A stretch of 10,482 nucleotides of DNA from Victivallales bacterium (GTDB lineage Bacteria > Verrucomicrobiota > Lentisphaeria > Oligosphaerales > Oligosphaeraceae), in contig JAGCTA010000216.1 in assembly GCA_017963875.1 (NCBI GenBank), positions 1-10,482 of the forward strand, written 5' to 3'. A model generated the notes under the pieces. It ran no database searches and was not told the DNA's origin. It worked only from the letters and a program-made list of their open reading frames with translations. Each line of letters starts with the position of its first letter. Within the stretch, counting starts at the first letter, position 1. Position numbers and translations under genes: made by a program. Below are positions 1 through 7,940 of the stretch, piece after piece.

Positions 1-384
1 AACCAGGGGTTGGCAAAATCACAAGGTATTTTCATTCAAGAATATCAGTCTTCCTGTGTTGATTTTGACAAAGAACTTGAACAGTATCTTGCAGGAGAGA
101 CTTCCACAGAAGACTTCCAGAAAGCCGTCAGGGAATCCTACCTTCCGCGCATGAAATCGCTGCAAAACACCTGTGATACCATGAGCAAACGGACGGCGGA
201 TTCTATTCCCTGCATGAATGAACTCAGGCAGATTATAGACTTGAAAACCGAACTCGCTGGCATCATGCTGGAGAAACCTTTTTTGTCACGTGCGGATATG
301 CCGCAGGACATCAGGGAGATATTCAAAAAAATCAGTTCGCTTGAAAAGACAGTCCAGGAAAAATGCTCTCAAACCAACGAATAA
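1..384 (+). CDS. Uncharacterised small helical protein, probably 5'-truncated by the window edge
   Basis: I do not recognise this protein. The frame is open from base 1 (codons for N, Q, G before a TTG at 10) and stops with TAA at 382-384. No Shine-Dalgarno sequence sits at a proper distance from the TTG, so the true start probably lies upstream and only the C-terminal ~127 residues are seen. The visible part is hydrophilic, has no membrane segment or signal peptide, and reads as alpha-helical. It has charged, heptad-like stretches (for example EDFQKAVRESYLPRMKSLQ and DIREIFKKISSLEKTVQEK) and a few scattered cysteines. Its last 22 bases overlap the start of the giant secreted-protein gene, which suggests co-transcription and possibly coupled translation. 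It could be a complete small cytoplasmic protein or the helical tail of a larger one; the window cannot decide. Confidence 0.6.
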   Translation, partial: NQGLAKSQGIFIQEYQSSCVDFDKELEQYLAGETSTEDFQKAVRESYLPRMKSLQNTCDTMSKRTADSIPCMNELRQIIDLKTELAGIMLEKPFLSRADMPQDIREIFKKISSLEKTVQEKCSQTNE

Positions 385-3300
385 AGCCTTCACCATGCAC
401 AAATTGTCAAAGGATGATGACAAAAATCATCATTGTTCTGACCATTTGCTTTAATGCACTCGCAGGTCTAGGCGCACCATTGACAGCCGTCAGGCAAGTT
501 AAACATGCAACATTTGAAATCCGAGGCACGATTCCGCAAAGCGTAAATGATTTCACTCTCCGCTTTGATGGAACGGACGGCATGCCAGTCGCAACTGTAT
601 CCACCGCTTGCACGCGCAATCAGAAAAGTGAACCGCATCAACTGTGCGTGACGTTGAATTCAGGAAAACGCGAAGCCCATCATCACTGTCATTGGAATTC
701 CAACGACTTTATTTTCAGAAAACGCGGTGATTTCTTTGAAATCATCGCAGGAAACGAGAGAATTCTCCGAACCATTGTCTTTTCTTCCTTCAAGGGAACG
801 CTTTATGCCACCGCCAATGCCGATGGGAAACCCTGTTTGGAAAACTTGACCTACCAGCGGCTCGAACCCATCCACTTCGGCGATGACTTCATGCGCACAG
901 AAGAGGAGGCGACGCAATGGGGGCTCTGGAAGCCACAATGCGGCGACTGGAAAATCTATTCAGTCATGGAACGTATTCAGGCGAACCCATCGGCGAGAAT
1001 CCGCCCTGGCTACATCCCTGTCCCAGACCGCAGCCCCAACCCCTTCACTCTGTCAGGAAAGTCATCAGAAGACTCGAAAGACGCCTTCATCATCACGGGT
1101 TATCCTTTCTGGAACGACTACCACGTCGCAGTTACCGTCAAACCATCCCATTCATCTTGCGGCATTGTATTTTCGTATGTGAACACCAAGAACTTCTGGT
1201 ATATCCGCTGGACGACGCCATCTGCGGGGAATGCGCCCTGTCCGCTCCAGTTGATTCAACGCGTCAACGGCAAAGACATCCTCCAGCAAGAAACCCGCGT
1301 GAACGCCCGCTCTGGCAACTGGTGGCGCATGGCCGTTCAGCAAAATGGCTCTGACCTCATTGTTTCCATTGACGGCAATGAGCTAATCAGACATTCCTCC
1401 AACCAATGCGTCGGAGGGCTTGTTGGACTTTTTGCCAGTGGTGAACAGGAAACACATTTTGACGACTTTGAAGTGAGTTCGCCTCGAACTCTCCCCGTCG
1501 ACTCGCTGCCAATTCTTGCCGCACTGACGAGCAATCCTCAAAAGACCTCTGAAAAAGAGAACGAGCTTCTGAATTACGGCATCGCAAATTGTGTAAAAAC
1601 AGAATCAGGACTGGCCAATTGCCTGATAATCGCCCCCCAAAACAGCAATTCCCTGTTGAAATTCGGCGATTCATCCTGGATGCCGCAACGTGTGGAACTG
1701 ACCATCGTTCCCAAAGACGGTCAGTCGTTCTCCCATGCGGGCCTGGCATTCGGCGAAAATCTTCAATATCGTGCAACGGTTTCACTTACAGATGGGACAT
1801 TGCTTATTTCATTGACGGATACCGCCCAGAAAACAGTTCTTCAACAACTGTCACTGCCATATTCAAAAAAAGAAATCCATTTCGCGGTTGACACTTCCAA
1901 CAAGAAAGTCACGGAAGTCTGGTTGAATAGTCTTCTCGCCTTGAGAATGGAGATGCCTCAGACTGAATTCGGAGGACCTGTCGCACTTTTCAATTCTGCC
2001 GCAGATGTTGAATTCAGCGGGCTGAAATTCTTTGCCGAGAACAATCGCGACTGGGAACAGCCTGTTGACATCCAACGTTTTGCAAACGACCCATTTATGC
2101 AAGGATGGGCTTCTTCGCGCTACGCATGGCTGCGCACAAAAGACATCGGTGTCTATCCACAGATATTCAATTACACAGGAGACATCTACGGTGCATTCAG
2201 GCTCCAGACGCCTGTCATCGACCATCTGGACTACACTTTCGGCAATGACAATCTGGAGGATCAAAAGGTGTATCGGCTTGAGACGCGCGTCAATGACGCC
2301 AACTCCACTGCGACTGTCACGCTCACGAAGGCGAGAAAAGCACTCTTTACCGCTACGTTGCCAAACCTCAAATACAGGATTCTTCCAGGCAGCCAGGTCA
2401 TCGATGAAAAAATAGGAGCGCTCCCGCGTACTCCCGACACGCCGTCATGGGGTACAGTCACTTTCCACAGAGACGGTTACGTTTTCTGGCTGGAGCATGA
2501 TGGCAAGACTGTGGCGACCGTCATGGACTCTTCACCCTTGCGAGGCCGTGCGCTGAACGCCAGCGTCCCCTTCTCCATTGACTTCATCCACATAGACTTG
2601 CAGCGCGAACATATCAAGGATTATCTATTTGAGAAGGCCGAAGCAGACTGGTTCGGCATGGGAAAATGGGAAGTCACCAACCGCTTTGCCTGCGACCCGC
2701 GCTGGTCGCACATGAATGGCGAATCTTTCGGGACGGCAGCGCTGTTTACAAAGTACGATTTGAAAGATGATTATACAATCGAATGCTTCGCAGGAATGCG
2801 GATGCGTCAGGGCGAACTCAAGGAAAAGGCACATCTTTCCTATCCGCGCGTTGGTGATATCAACATTGCGCTCCAGACATCACCCCTAGCATTGTTTGAT
2901 GGATACAATCTGATAATACAATCTTGGGATGACGTCTGGTCTGAGAAAGACACACTTTTCATGAAAAAAGAAAAAGTCATTGCCAAGACAGACAAGGAAT
3001 TCATTCCTCGTGGGCGATTCCGTTCTCCCACGGCACGGGTCATTCCCGTGGACTGGGATCCAGGCGGTCGTCCAGTCCACGGTGCGTGGTATGCACTGAA
3101 AATCCGCAAATCAGCCAACCGTTATCAGGCATGGTTCGACAACCAGCCGATTTTCGATGTCGTCGATGACAATCCTTTGCGTGCCGTCGGGCGCATTGCT
3201 CTGTGGACACAGCATAATTCCATTGTGCTCGCCAGAGTCAAAATCAACTACACGGATATTGTGTTTCCCGACAATCGGCTCTCCTGTGACGTTGCAGAAC

Positions 3301-6300
3301 CGATTCGGACGATAGACCCACCTTCACAAACAACCGCAGATGACATTCTTCTTGACAGCCTTGCACCGCTCAACGGCGACCAAAGCCCTGAAATCAAATG
3401 CATCCCACTCACGAATGGACGCCATGCGATTCTTCTGACAAATGTCAATCCAGGCGGCGATTTCGCCGTCAATGTCCCGTTGACGACCAACAATGGAATC
3501 CTCAAGGACAAAATCATCGAATTCGATTTTGCCTCCTCTGGCGATGTAAGATGGAATATGTACATTGACCCGCAGGACGCCAAGGTTTCCAGATGTTTTG
3601 TGCAACTGACTGGTCCTGAAAATAATGCACCAAATCTTCAATGCATCGGCAAAGCCACCATGACGCAACTTGACGGTCTGGAAGTCCAAGGGCGACCATG
3701 GCATCATGTCAAAATCCCGTTGGCCAGACTATATCGTCTTTCCCATCCGTGGGACACCCCCATGAATGCGGACGCCGTTCTTCTTGGTTTTTTGCATGAA
3801 GGCTACCTCAATGCAGGGCTTGGCGGCAACCACACGGGAGCATGGGTCATGCTCGCCAATTTCGCAATCCGTACAGCACCTGAAAGTTCGCCTAACGGAA
3901 AACCCAAACTGGTCACGCCGACTGAAAACGGCGAATGGGACATGGGCCCCATCGTCATTGGTTTTCCAAACACATCGGACATGCCGCCAATTCTCGCTGA
4001 TGCATTTTTCTTTGCAGGAAACCAACGTCTGAATCTTTCGAATCTGAACGCTTCATTCTCAAATGGACGGCTTACCATCCAGCCTCTTTTCAACGCCATC
4101 CCCCCTGGCCCGCTCACATTCAGGCTCATTACGTCTGAATTCTCCGAATCATGGAGTGTCAATGCAAATCATTCGCTGGACAAGACACCGCCTGAAATGC
4201 CTGTCATCAACGAAGCCATGACGGTATTGACTGGCCTCCATGACTTGGAGGGTGTCATCCAGTCTTCATCCTCAACGGATGTTTTTCAGCAAATCATCAT
4301 GCGCGACAACGGCCTGCCAGCCGTCAAAATCACCTCACGCGTCTGCGGCGCGGCAAATAAAGTGAGTTTTGTCCACAAAAATCTGAAATACATTGCCAAT
4401 TCGCCGTTTCTTTTCTTCGACATCAAAATCCCGCCAGAGACATACGTGGATTTCAATGCCCATATCAACGGCAAACAGCACACATATTTCGGCATGACTG
4501 ACTGTGAACAGGGAGGAAAGGACGACGCCTACCTTGGCAACCTTTCCGAAATCAAAGCGGATGACACGTGGCAGCGAGTCTGCATTCCGCTTTATGACAA
4601 AACCTCGTCCATCCCTCTTTCCTTCAATTATCTACCTGCCAAAATCAAAAACTTCGGCATCGGCAATTTCCATTACTCGGGCACCAGACCAGGCGCGACA
4701 TACCAGGTCTCCAATTTGCGTGTCGCGCAGGCGGTACGACTTCCATTAAAAGTATCCTGGAAAGCAAAAGATGCATCAGGCATCACTAGGGCCGCATTCA
4801 AATGGTCTCCAGAACCCAATGACACTCCAGATGTCACAAACGCGAATTTCACTGAATCTAAGGAGTTTACAACACTCCAAGAGGGACTGCAATTCTTCCA
4901 TCTGAAAGTCTGCGACAGCAACGGCAACTGGAGCGGCACAATCCATCAGCCATTTTTCATTGAAACTGGAACTCCAGAAATTACAGCCACTCTTCCCGCC
5001 CCGCAGCAGAAGGCCGCCTCTGACATTTTCACGTTCAAACTGTCTGATAATGCACGAGGCATCGTCTTAGACAAATCCGCCTTGACCATCAATGACAAAG
5101 CGATGCGATTCAATGTCTACAACATTCAATACGACGAGGCATCTCATACGCTAAAGTGGGCAATCAATGGTTCGTCATCCGTTTTCGGACAGCGTTTAGC
5201 GGATGGACAGCCCATGTCGCTGTCATTAAAAGGTCTCCAGACTGCCCTGGGCCTTACCTTGCCGCCAGTCGAGTGTTCATGGACAATGGATTTCAGCCAA
5301 GACAACACAACGCCTTTGATAGAATCCATCATCTTGAATAATCGCAATTTGAATTCATGCGTGCAGATATATCCCAAGCGGACATCTTCGCCTTTTGCCT
5401 CGTCAGCCCAGCAACCGCCACACCGCACATTCGTCATCGATGAACTCACTGGCTCGAACTGTCTTGACGCAATCGCACCGCAACGCAGCAATTTCCTTAT
5501 CAGCCTCAATCGAGTCCAATCCATTGACTTGTCTGATTATCGTCTGCTGCGTTTCCGTTGCAGGATTTTCCCTGAAACAAAAGTCAATCTCTTCTTCACA
5601 GTCAACAACACCATTTACACGGTGAAACTCAACGGCGATGACGAACACACCGTCATCGGCACTGTTCCAGATATTACCGATGACGGACAATGGCGTTGGA
5701 TTACCGTTGATTTGGCAAAGGATGTTCTGGATAAAATTGACATTTCTGAAAAGAAAAACATCACGCGCATTCATCTTGGGACATATAACAGACGCGTCAA
5801 AGGGCATGTCCGAGTGGACGATGTCGCCATCGTCCCAGTCTGTCCACCCGCGCCGTCGCTCATATTGGCATCGACAGATGCGACTGGCATTGACCGTTAT
5901 TTCGGCGAATTCACACAAAATCCATCCATTTCTGAGGAATTGCCTGCCCTGCCCGACGGCATGTCACTGTCGCGCAAATATCTCACAGTTCTTGACAAGC
6001 CTGGCCTATGGTTCCTCAGCACGTCGTGCAAAGACGGAGCAGGAAACCTTTCAGAAACCGTCCAGTATCCGTTCTTCTGCGATTCGCCAGCATATCCCGT
6101 TGATGGCGATGATACACTGGACAACCATTCAAAACACACATGGCGCTTGACGGCTTCGCCAAAGAAAAAGGGGAAAGGGCTTCCTGCCGTGCTCCATTTG
6201 CTTGATTCGCCATCTGGCAACTGCAAGGTTCTCGGCATTGTTTTTGCCTCGCAAAAATCCGTCCCAATGTATCTTTTCACTGACGTGGACGCGACAGCCG

Positions 6301-6587
6301 CCTGTGAAGGACTTGTGGCGGATGTCCACCTGAATGCATCGCCTGCTCTGGCAATCCACGCAGTCGCATTGGGGAAAAAGCAAGAGATTCTGGCTCTCAG
6401 CGCTCCTGCCACAATCCCCAGTTCGGCATCATGGCAGAGAGGCATTAACTTGAAATTCAGGGAATCTCCGAAGGAAAAGCCAGTCGCCATCGGTTTCTTC
6501 ATCCCATCCTTTGAGGAAAAATCGAAGGCGACTCTTCTTTTTGACAATATCAAGTTGCTCGAAGGTGGCTTGAATGAAAAGAAGTAA
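363..6587 (+). CDS. Giant exported multi-domain beta-sandwich protein (LamG-like, jelly-roll and Ig-like modules)
   Basis: This 2074-residue protein is probably exported and surface-associated or secreted. Residues 18-21 (MMTK) are followed by a hydrophobic stretch, 22-38, ending in LAGLGA, a Sec-type signal peptide with likely cleavage near Ala38 or Ala42. Residues ~48-170 form a beta-rich N-terminal segment. Concanavalin A/LamG-like (DUF1080-like) segments are seen at ~172-374, ~405-560, ~572-750 and ~757-967. Many end in a pattern like HFDDFEV or VEFSGLKF, typical of the last strand of such folds. From ~993, four jelly-roll repeats alternate with Ig-like domains. No glycosidase, sulfatase, peptidase, dockerin, PEP-CTERM or LPXTG signature was recognised, and the C-terminus (LLEGGLNEKK) has no obvious anchor. 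The ATG at 363 has AGGAA at 356-360, slightly too close. An in-frame ATG pair at 414/417 would shorten the signal peptide's n-region. A role in glycan binding or adhesion is inference from fold type only. Confidence 0.85.
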   Translation: MLSNQRIKPSPCTNCQRMMTKIIIVLTICFNALAGLGAPLTAVRQVKHATFEIRGTIPQSVNDFTLRFDGTDGMPVATVSTACTRNQKSEPHQLCVTLNSGKREAHHHCHWNSNDFIFRKRGDFFEIIAGNERILRTIVFSSFKGTLYATANADGKPCLENLTYQRLEPIHFGDDFMRTEEEATQWGLWKPQCGDWKIYSVMERIQANPSARIRPGYIPVPDRSPNPFTLSGKSSEDSKDAFIITGYPFWNDYHVAVTVKPSHSSCGIVFSYVNTKNFWYIRWTTPSAGNAPCPLQLIQRVNGKDILQQETRVNARSGNWWRMAVQQNGSDLIVSIDGNELIRHSSNQCVGGLVGLFASGEQETHFDDFEVSSPRTLPVDSLPILAALTSNPQKTSEKENELLNYGIANCVKTESGLANCLIIAPQNSNSLLKFGDSSWMPQRVELTIVPKDGQSFSHAGLAFGENLQYRATVSLTDGTLLISLTDTAQKTVLQQLSLPYSKKEIHFAVDTSNKKVTEVWLNSLLALRMEMPQTEFGGPVALFNSAADVEFSGLKFFAENNRDWEQPVDIQRFANDPFMQGWASSRYAWLRTKDIGVYPQIFNYTGDIYGAFRLQTPVIDHLDYTFGNDNLEDQKVYRLETRVNDANSTATVTLTKARKALFTATLPNLKYRILPGSQVIDEKIGALPRTPDTPSWGTVTFHRDGYVFWLEHDGKTVATVMDSSPLRGRALNASVPFSIDFIHIDLQREHIKDYLFEKAEADWFGMGKWEVTNRFACDPRWSHMNGESFGTAALFTKYDLKDDYTIECFAGMRMRQGELKEKAHLSYPRVGDINIALQTSPLALFDGYNLIIQSWDDVWSEKDTLFMKKEKVIAKTDKEFIPRGRFRSPTARVIPVDWDPGGRPVHGAWYALKIRKSANRYQAWFDNQPIFDVVDDNPLRAVGRIALWTQHNSIVLARVKINYTDIVFPDNRLSCDVAEPIRTIDPPSQTTADDILLDSLAPLNGDQSPEIKCIPLTNGRHAILLTNVNPGGDFAVNVPLTTNNGILKDKIIEFDFASSGDVRWNMYIDPQDAKVSRCFVQLTGPENNAPNLQCIGKATMTQLDGLEVQGRPWHHVKIPLARLYRLSHPWDTPMNADAVLLGFLHEGYLNAGLGGNHTGAWVMLANFAIRTAPESSPNGKPKLVTPTENGEWDMGPIVIGFPNTSDMPPILADAFFFAGNQRLNLSNLNASFSNGRLTIQPLFNAIPPGPLTFRLITSEFSESWSVNANHSLDKTPPEMPVINEAMTVLTGLHDLEGVIQSSSSTDVFQQIIMRDNGLPAVKITSRVCGAANKVSFVHKNLKYIANSPFLFFDIKIPPETYVDFNAHINGKQHTYFGMTDCEQGGKDDAYLGNLSEIKADDTWQRVCIPLYDKTSSIPLSFNYLPAKIKNFGIGNFHYSGTRPGATYQVSNLRVAQAVRLPLKVSWKAKDASGITRAAFKWSPEPNDTPDVTNANFTESKEFTTLQEGLQFFHLKVCDSNGNWSGTIHQPFFIETGTPEITATLPAPQQKAASDIFTFKLSDNARGIVLDKSALTINDKAMRFNVYNIQYDEASHTLKWAINGSSSVFGQRLADGQPMSLSLKGLQTALGLTLPPVECSWTMDFSQDNTTPLIESIILNNRNLNSCVQIYPKRTSSPFASSAQQPPHRTFVIDELTGSNCLDAIAPQRSNFLISLNRVQSIDLSDYRLLRFRCRIFPETKVNLFFTVNNTIYTVKLNGDDEHTVIGTVPDITDDGQWRWITVDLAKDVLDKIDISEKKNITRIHLGTYNRRVKGHVRVDDVAIVPVCPPAPSLILASTDATGIDRYFGEFTQNPSISEELPALPDGMSLSRKYLTVLDKPGLWFLSTSCKDGAGNLSETVQYPFFCDSPAYPVDGDDTLDNHSKHTWRLTASPKKKGKGLPAVLHLLDSPSGNCKVLGIVFASQKSVPMYLFTDVDATAACEGLVADVHLNASPALAIHAVALGKKQEILALSAPATIPSSASWQRGINLKFRESPKEKPVAIGFFIPSFEEKSKATLLFDNIKLLEGGLNEKK
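3339..6563 (+). other. Array of four jelly-roll repeats alternating with Ig-like domains inside the giant protein
   Basis: Within the giant protein I see four divergent copies of one module, at residues ~993-1172, ~1286-1457, ~1660-1825 and ~1911-2067. Each has a W-centred strand near the end: PWHHVKIPL (W1113), TWQRVCIPL (W1403), QWRWITVDL (W1777) and SWQRGINLK (W2024). Each closes with a final strand: WVMLANFAI (1161-1169), YQVSNLRVA (1447-1455), HVRVDDVAI (from 1815) and LLFDNIKLL (from 2058). This spacing is typical of galactose-binding-like/CBM-type jelly-rolls. Between them lie Ig-like domains. Two are clear copies of each other: ~1462-1534 (DASGI ... LKVCDSNGNWSG ... QPFF) and ~1833-1907 (DATGID ... 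SCKDGAGNLSE ... YPFF). Two others, ~1175-1280 and ~1537-1655, look like a second Ig type. The repeats are strongly diverged and probably undetectable as DNA repeats. Confidence 0.65.
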
Positions 6588-6597
6588 TTTGAGTGTC

Positions 6598-6927
6598 TTA
6601 CCATGCCTCATGAGCGGCAAACCCTGCGAGGCCCGCCCCCAACAAAACAAAAAAGACTACACCCAAGAGAATACCAAGTATAATTAAAATCAGTTGAAGT
6701 TTTGCGAAATTCGCTCTACTTGGCTTGCTTGAATCACATGCATAGACAATCATCGCAATCAAATTGACGCCTGGAATGAGTTGCAGTATGAAGAAAACCA
6801 GCCAGTCGCCGATGGTCACTGTCGGGCTCATGTTGGAAGCAGTCTGAACAACAACCTGCTGCTGTGGCGGATAGGAATATGGAGGTTGTGGTGCAGGATT
6901 TTGCGGATACTGTTGATATTGAGTCAT
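6598..6927 (-). CDS. Small two-helix membrane protein with Pro/Gln/Tyr-rich N-terminus
   Basis: The 109-residue protein has a low-complexity, cytoplasm-like N-terminus (residues 1-30, rich in Pro, Gln and Tyr). Two hydrophobic segments follow, at ~41-64 and ~76-104, joined by a short polar loop (CDSSKPSRANFAKLQ). The layout 'short W-rich amphipathic start, helix, SSKPS-x-ANFAK loop, helix' recurs in small uncharacterised bacterial membrane proteins; no function is known to me. The start is well supported: on the minus strand AAGGA at 6939-6935 lies 7 bases before the ATG at 6927-6925. It sits 31 bases downstream of the aldolase stop codon, so the two are probably one transcript. Its stop codon lies 10 bases from that of the convergent giant gene. 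It could be a membrane scaffold or a stress-related protein, but nothing in the sequence selects a role. Confidence 0.8.
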   Translation of the reverse strand: MTQYQQYPQNPAPQPPYSYPPQQQVVVQTASNMSPTVTIGDWLVFFILQLIPGVNLIAMIVYACDSSKPSRANFAKLQLILIILGILLGVVFFVLLGAGLAGFAAHEAW

Positions 6928-6958
6928 TTCCGTTTCCTTGTGTTCCTTATGGGTGTTT

Positions 6959-7711
6959 TTATTTGAATCCAGACAACTTCTTGTGAAAGATTTCTCTAAT
7001 GAACCCTAAATCTGTGCCAAGGCAAACGAAATTGACACCTTTTTCCAGATAATCGTTCAAATCCATCCCCGGACGCAGGACCATGCCGACGAATTTGCCG
7101 TTTTGCCTTGCGGCGTCAATGATCTGCTTTTCCGCCGCGAGGATTCGCGGGTCTGAGAACTGCTTGTAACAACCGTAGTCGCTCGTCAGGTCAGAATGAC
7201 CGATAAAAAGAAGGTCTATGCCCTCAATTGCCGCGATGGTTTCGACGGCCTCCACTCCGCGAACCGATTCAATCTGCGCGGCGGCCAGCAGCGAATCATT
7301 TGCGTCAGCATAGTATTCGTCAAACTTGTTGTTGTAATCTGCGGCTCTGAATATACCAGTCATTCCGCGTGTCCCTCGCGGGGGATACCGCATTGACTCC
7401 GCGAATTCCCTCGCCTGTGTTTTAGATTCAATCATTGGCGCGAGGATTCCGTCAGCACCGTAGTCAAGCATTCTCTTCACATATTCATGCCTGAATGCAG
7501 GGATTCTGACAAGCCCTGCGGCGGGATACTTCTCAAGCCGCGCCAGTTGTTCGAAGCACATCCGCTCATCGCATTGGCCATGTTCGCCGTCAATGACACA
7601 AAAATCGAAACCAGCCTCACCTGCCAATTCCGTCACAGCAGAGCACCCCGCTGAAAGAAAAATACCGATGACTGCTTTGCCAGTCAATAGTTTCTGTTTC
7701 AAATTTTTCAT
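6959..7711 (-). CDS. HpcH/HpaI-family class II aldolase (2-keto-3-deoxy / 4-hydroxy-2-oxo acid aldolase)
   Basis: This family performs metal-dependent, reversible aldol cleavage of 4-hydroxy-2-oxo acids to pyruvate plus an aldehyde, in the cytoplasm. At 250 residues it has the usual family length and needs no cofactor other than a divalent metal. All expected active-site positions are present, one residue before their E. coli HpcH counterparts: H44 in DGEHG (catalytic base), R69 in LVRIP (pyruvate binding), D83 before GADGILAPM, E148 in AQIES and D174 in GHSDL (metal ligands). The segment MRYPPRGTRG (108-116) is also typical. The family loop usually read as IGPxDLS is IGHSDLTSDYG here, so the substrate may differ from the well-known homoprotocatechuate or rhamnonate enzymes. 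The start at ATG 7711 has no clear Shine-Dalgarno sequence, but a strong promoter lies ~33 bases upstream. No sugar-acid catabolic genes flank it, so the pathway is unknown. Confidence 0.92.
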   Translation of the reverse strand: MKNLKQKLLTGKAVIGIFLSAGCSAVTELAGEAGFDFCVIDGEHGQCDERMCFEQLARLEKYPAAGLVRIPAFRHEYVKRMLDYGADGILAPMIESKTQAREFAESMRYPPRGTRGMTGIFRAADYNNKFDEYYADANDSLLAAAQIESVRGVEAVETIAAIEGIDLLFIGHSDLTSDYGCYKQFSDPRILAAEKQIIDAARQNGKFVGMVLRPGMDLNDYLEKGVNFVCLGTDLGFIREIFHKKLSGFK

Positions 7712-7750
7712 GGAATTATTGTCGTGTTTTGAGGGATAATTTTAGTTTTT

Positions 7751-7779
7751 ATTATAATCTACAGTCATCTTCATTTCAA
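7751..7779 (-). promoter_or_regulatory. Near-consensus sigma70-type promoter for the aldolase unit
   Basis: Read on the minus strand, TTGAAA (7779-7774) is followed after exactly 17 bases by a perfect TATAAT (7756-7751). The expected start of transcription is near 7744, giving a leader of about 33 bases before the aldolase ATG at 7711. Five of six -35 bases and six of six -10 bases match consensus, and the spacing is ideal. No operator palindrome was seen around it, so the unit may be expressed constitutively. Confidence 0.75.
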
Positions 7780-7799
7780 CTTTCATTGCGATTTCCAAA

Positions 7800-7829
7800 T
7801 TGACAATAAAATCATTTTTCCACTTTCAT
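7800..7829 (+). promoter_or_regulatory. Possible weak promoter for the def unit
   Basis: A perfect TTGACA at 7800-7805 is followed after 18 bases by TTTCAT (7824-7829), which matches only four of six -10 positions. It would start transcription near 7836, leaving a ~105-base leader before def. The rest of the spacer up to 7940 is AT-rich with several other partial -10-like words (for example TATTAA at 7878-7883) but no better pair. The true def promoter must lie somewhere in this divergent spacer unless def is read from further upstream; this candidate is weak. Confidence 0.25.
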
Positions 7830-7929
7830 GACTTGATTGGCCGATTATTTCCCCCTTCGTGGTTTGCGATTTGCGAATATTAAATTAAGTTATCAATTTA
7901 GCACTTTGCAAAATCAGGTTTAATTATAT

Positions 7930-7934
7930 AAGGA
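7930..7934 (+). promoter_or_regulatory. Shine-Dalgarno site of def
   Basis: AAGGA lies 6 bases before the ATG at 7941, an ideal distance. It fixes the def start and supports the unusual basic N-terminal extension of the protein being translated. Confidence 0.7.
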
Positions 7935-7940
7935 ATAAAA

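Noticed and set aside
441..452. Possible lipobox (LTIC) in the signal peptide of the giant protein
   Set aside because: Ile at the -1 position does not fit the usual [GAS]C lipobox, and the Cys sits within the hydrophobic core, which continues past it to LAGLGA; ordinary signal-peptidase cleavage near Ala38 or Ala42 is more likely.
5897..6604. A 235-codon open frame on the minus strand, antisense to the 3' end of the giant gene
   Set aside because: It lies wholly over a well-supported coding frame, overlaps the convergent small gene, has no ribosome site and its translation (Ser/Arg/Cys-rich) shows no domain-like pattern. Several similar long antisense frames (5403-5918, 1387-1785, 1863-2264) suggest a codon-usage side effect.
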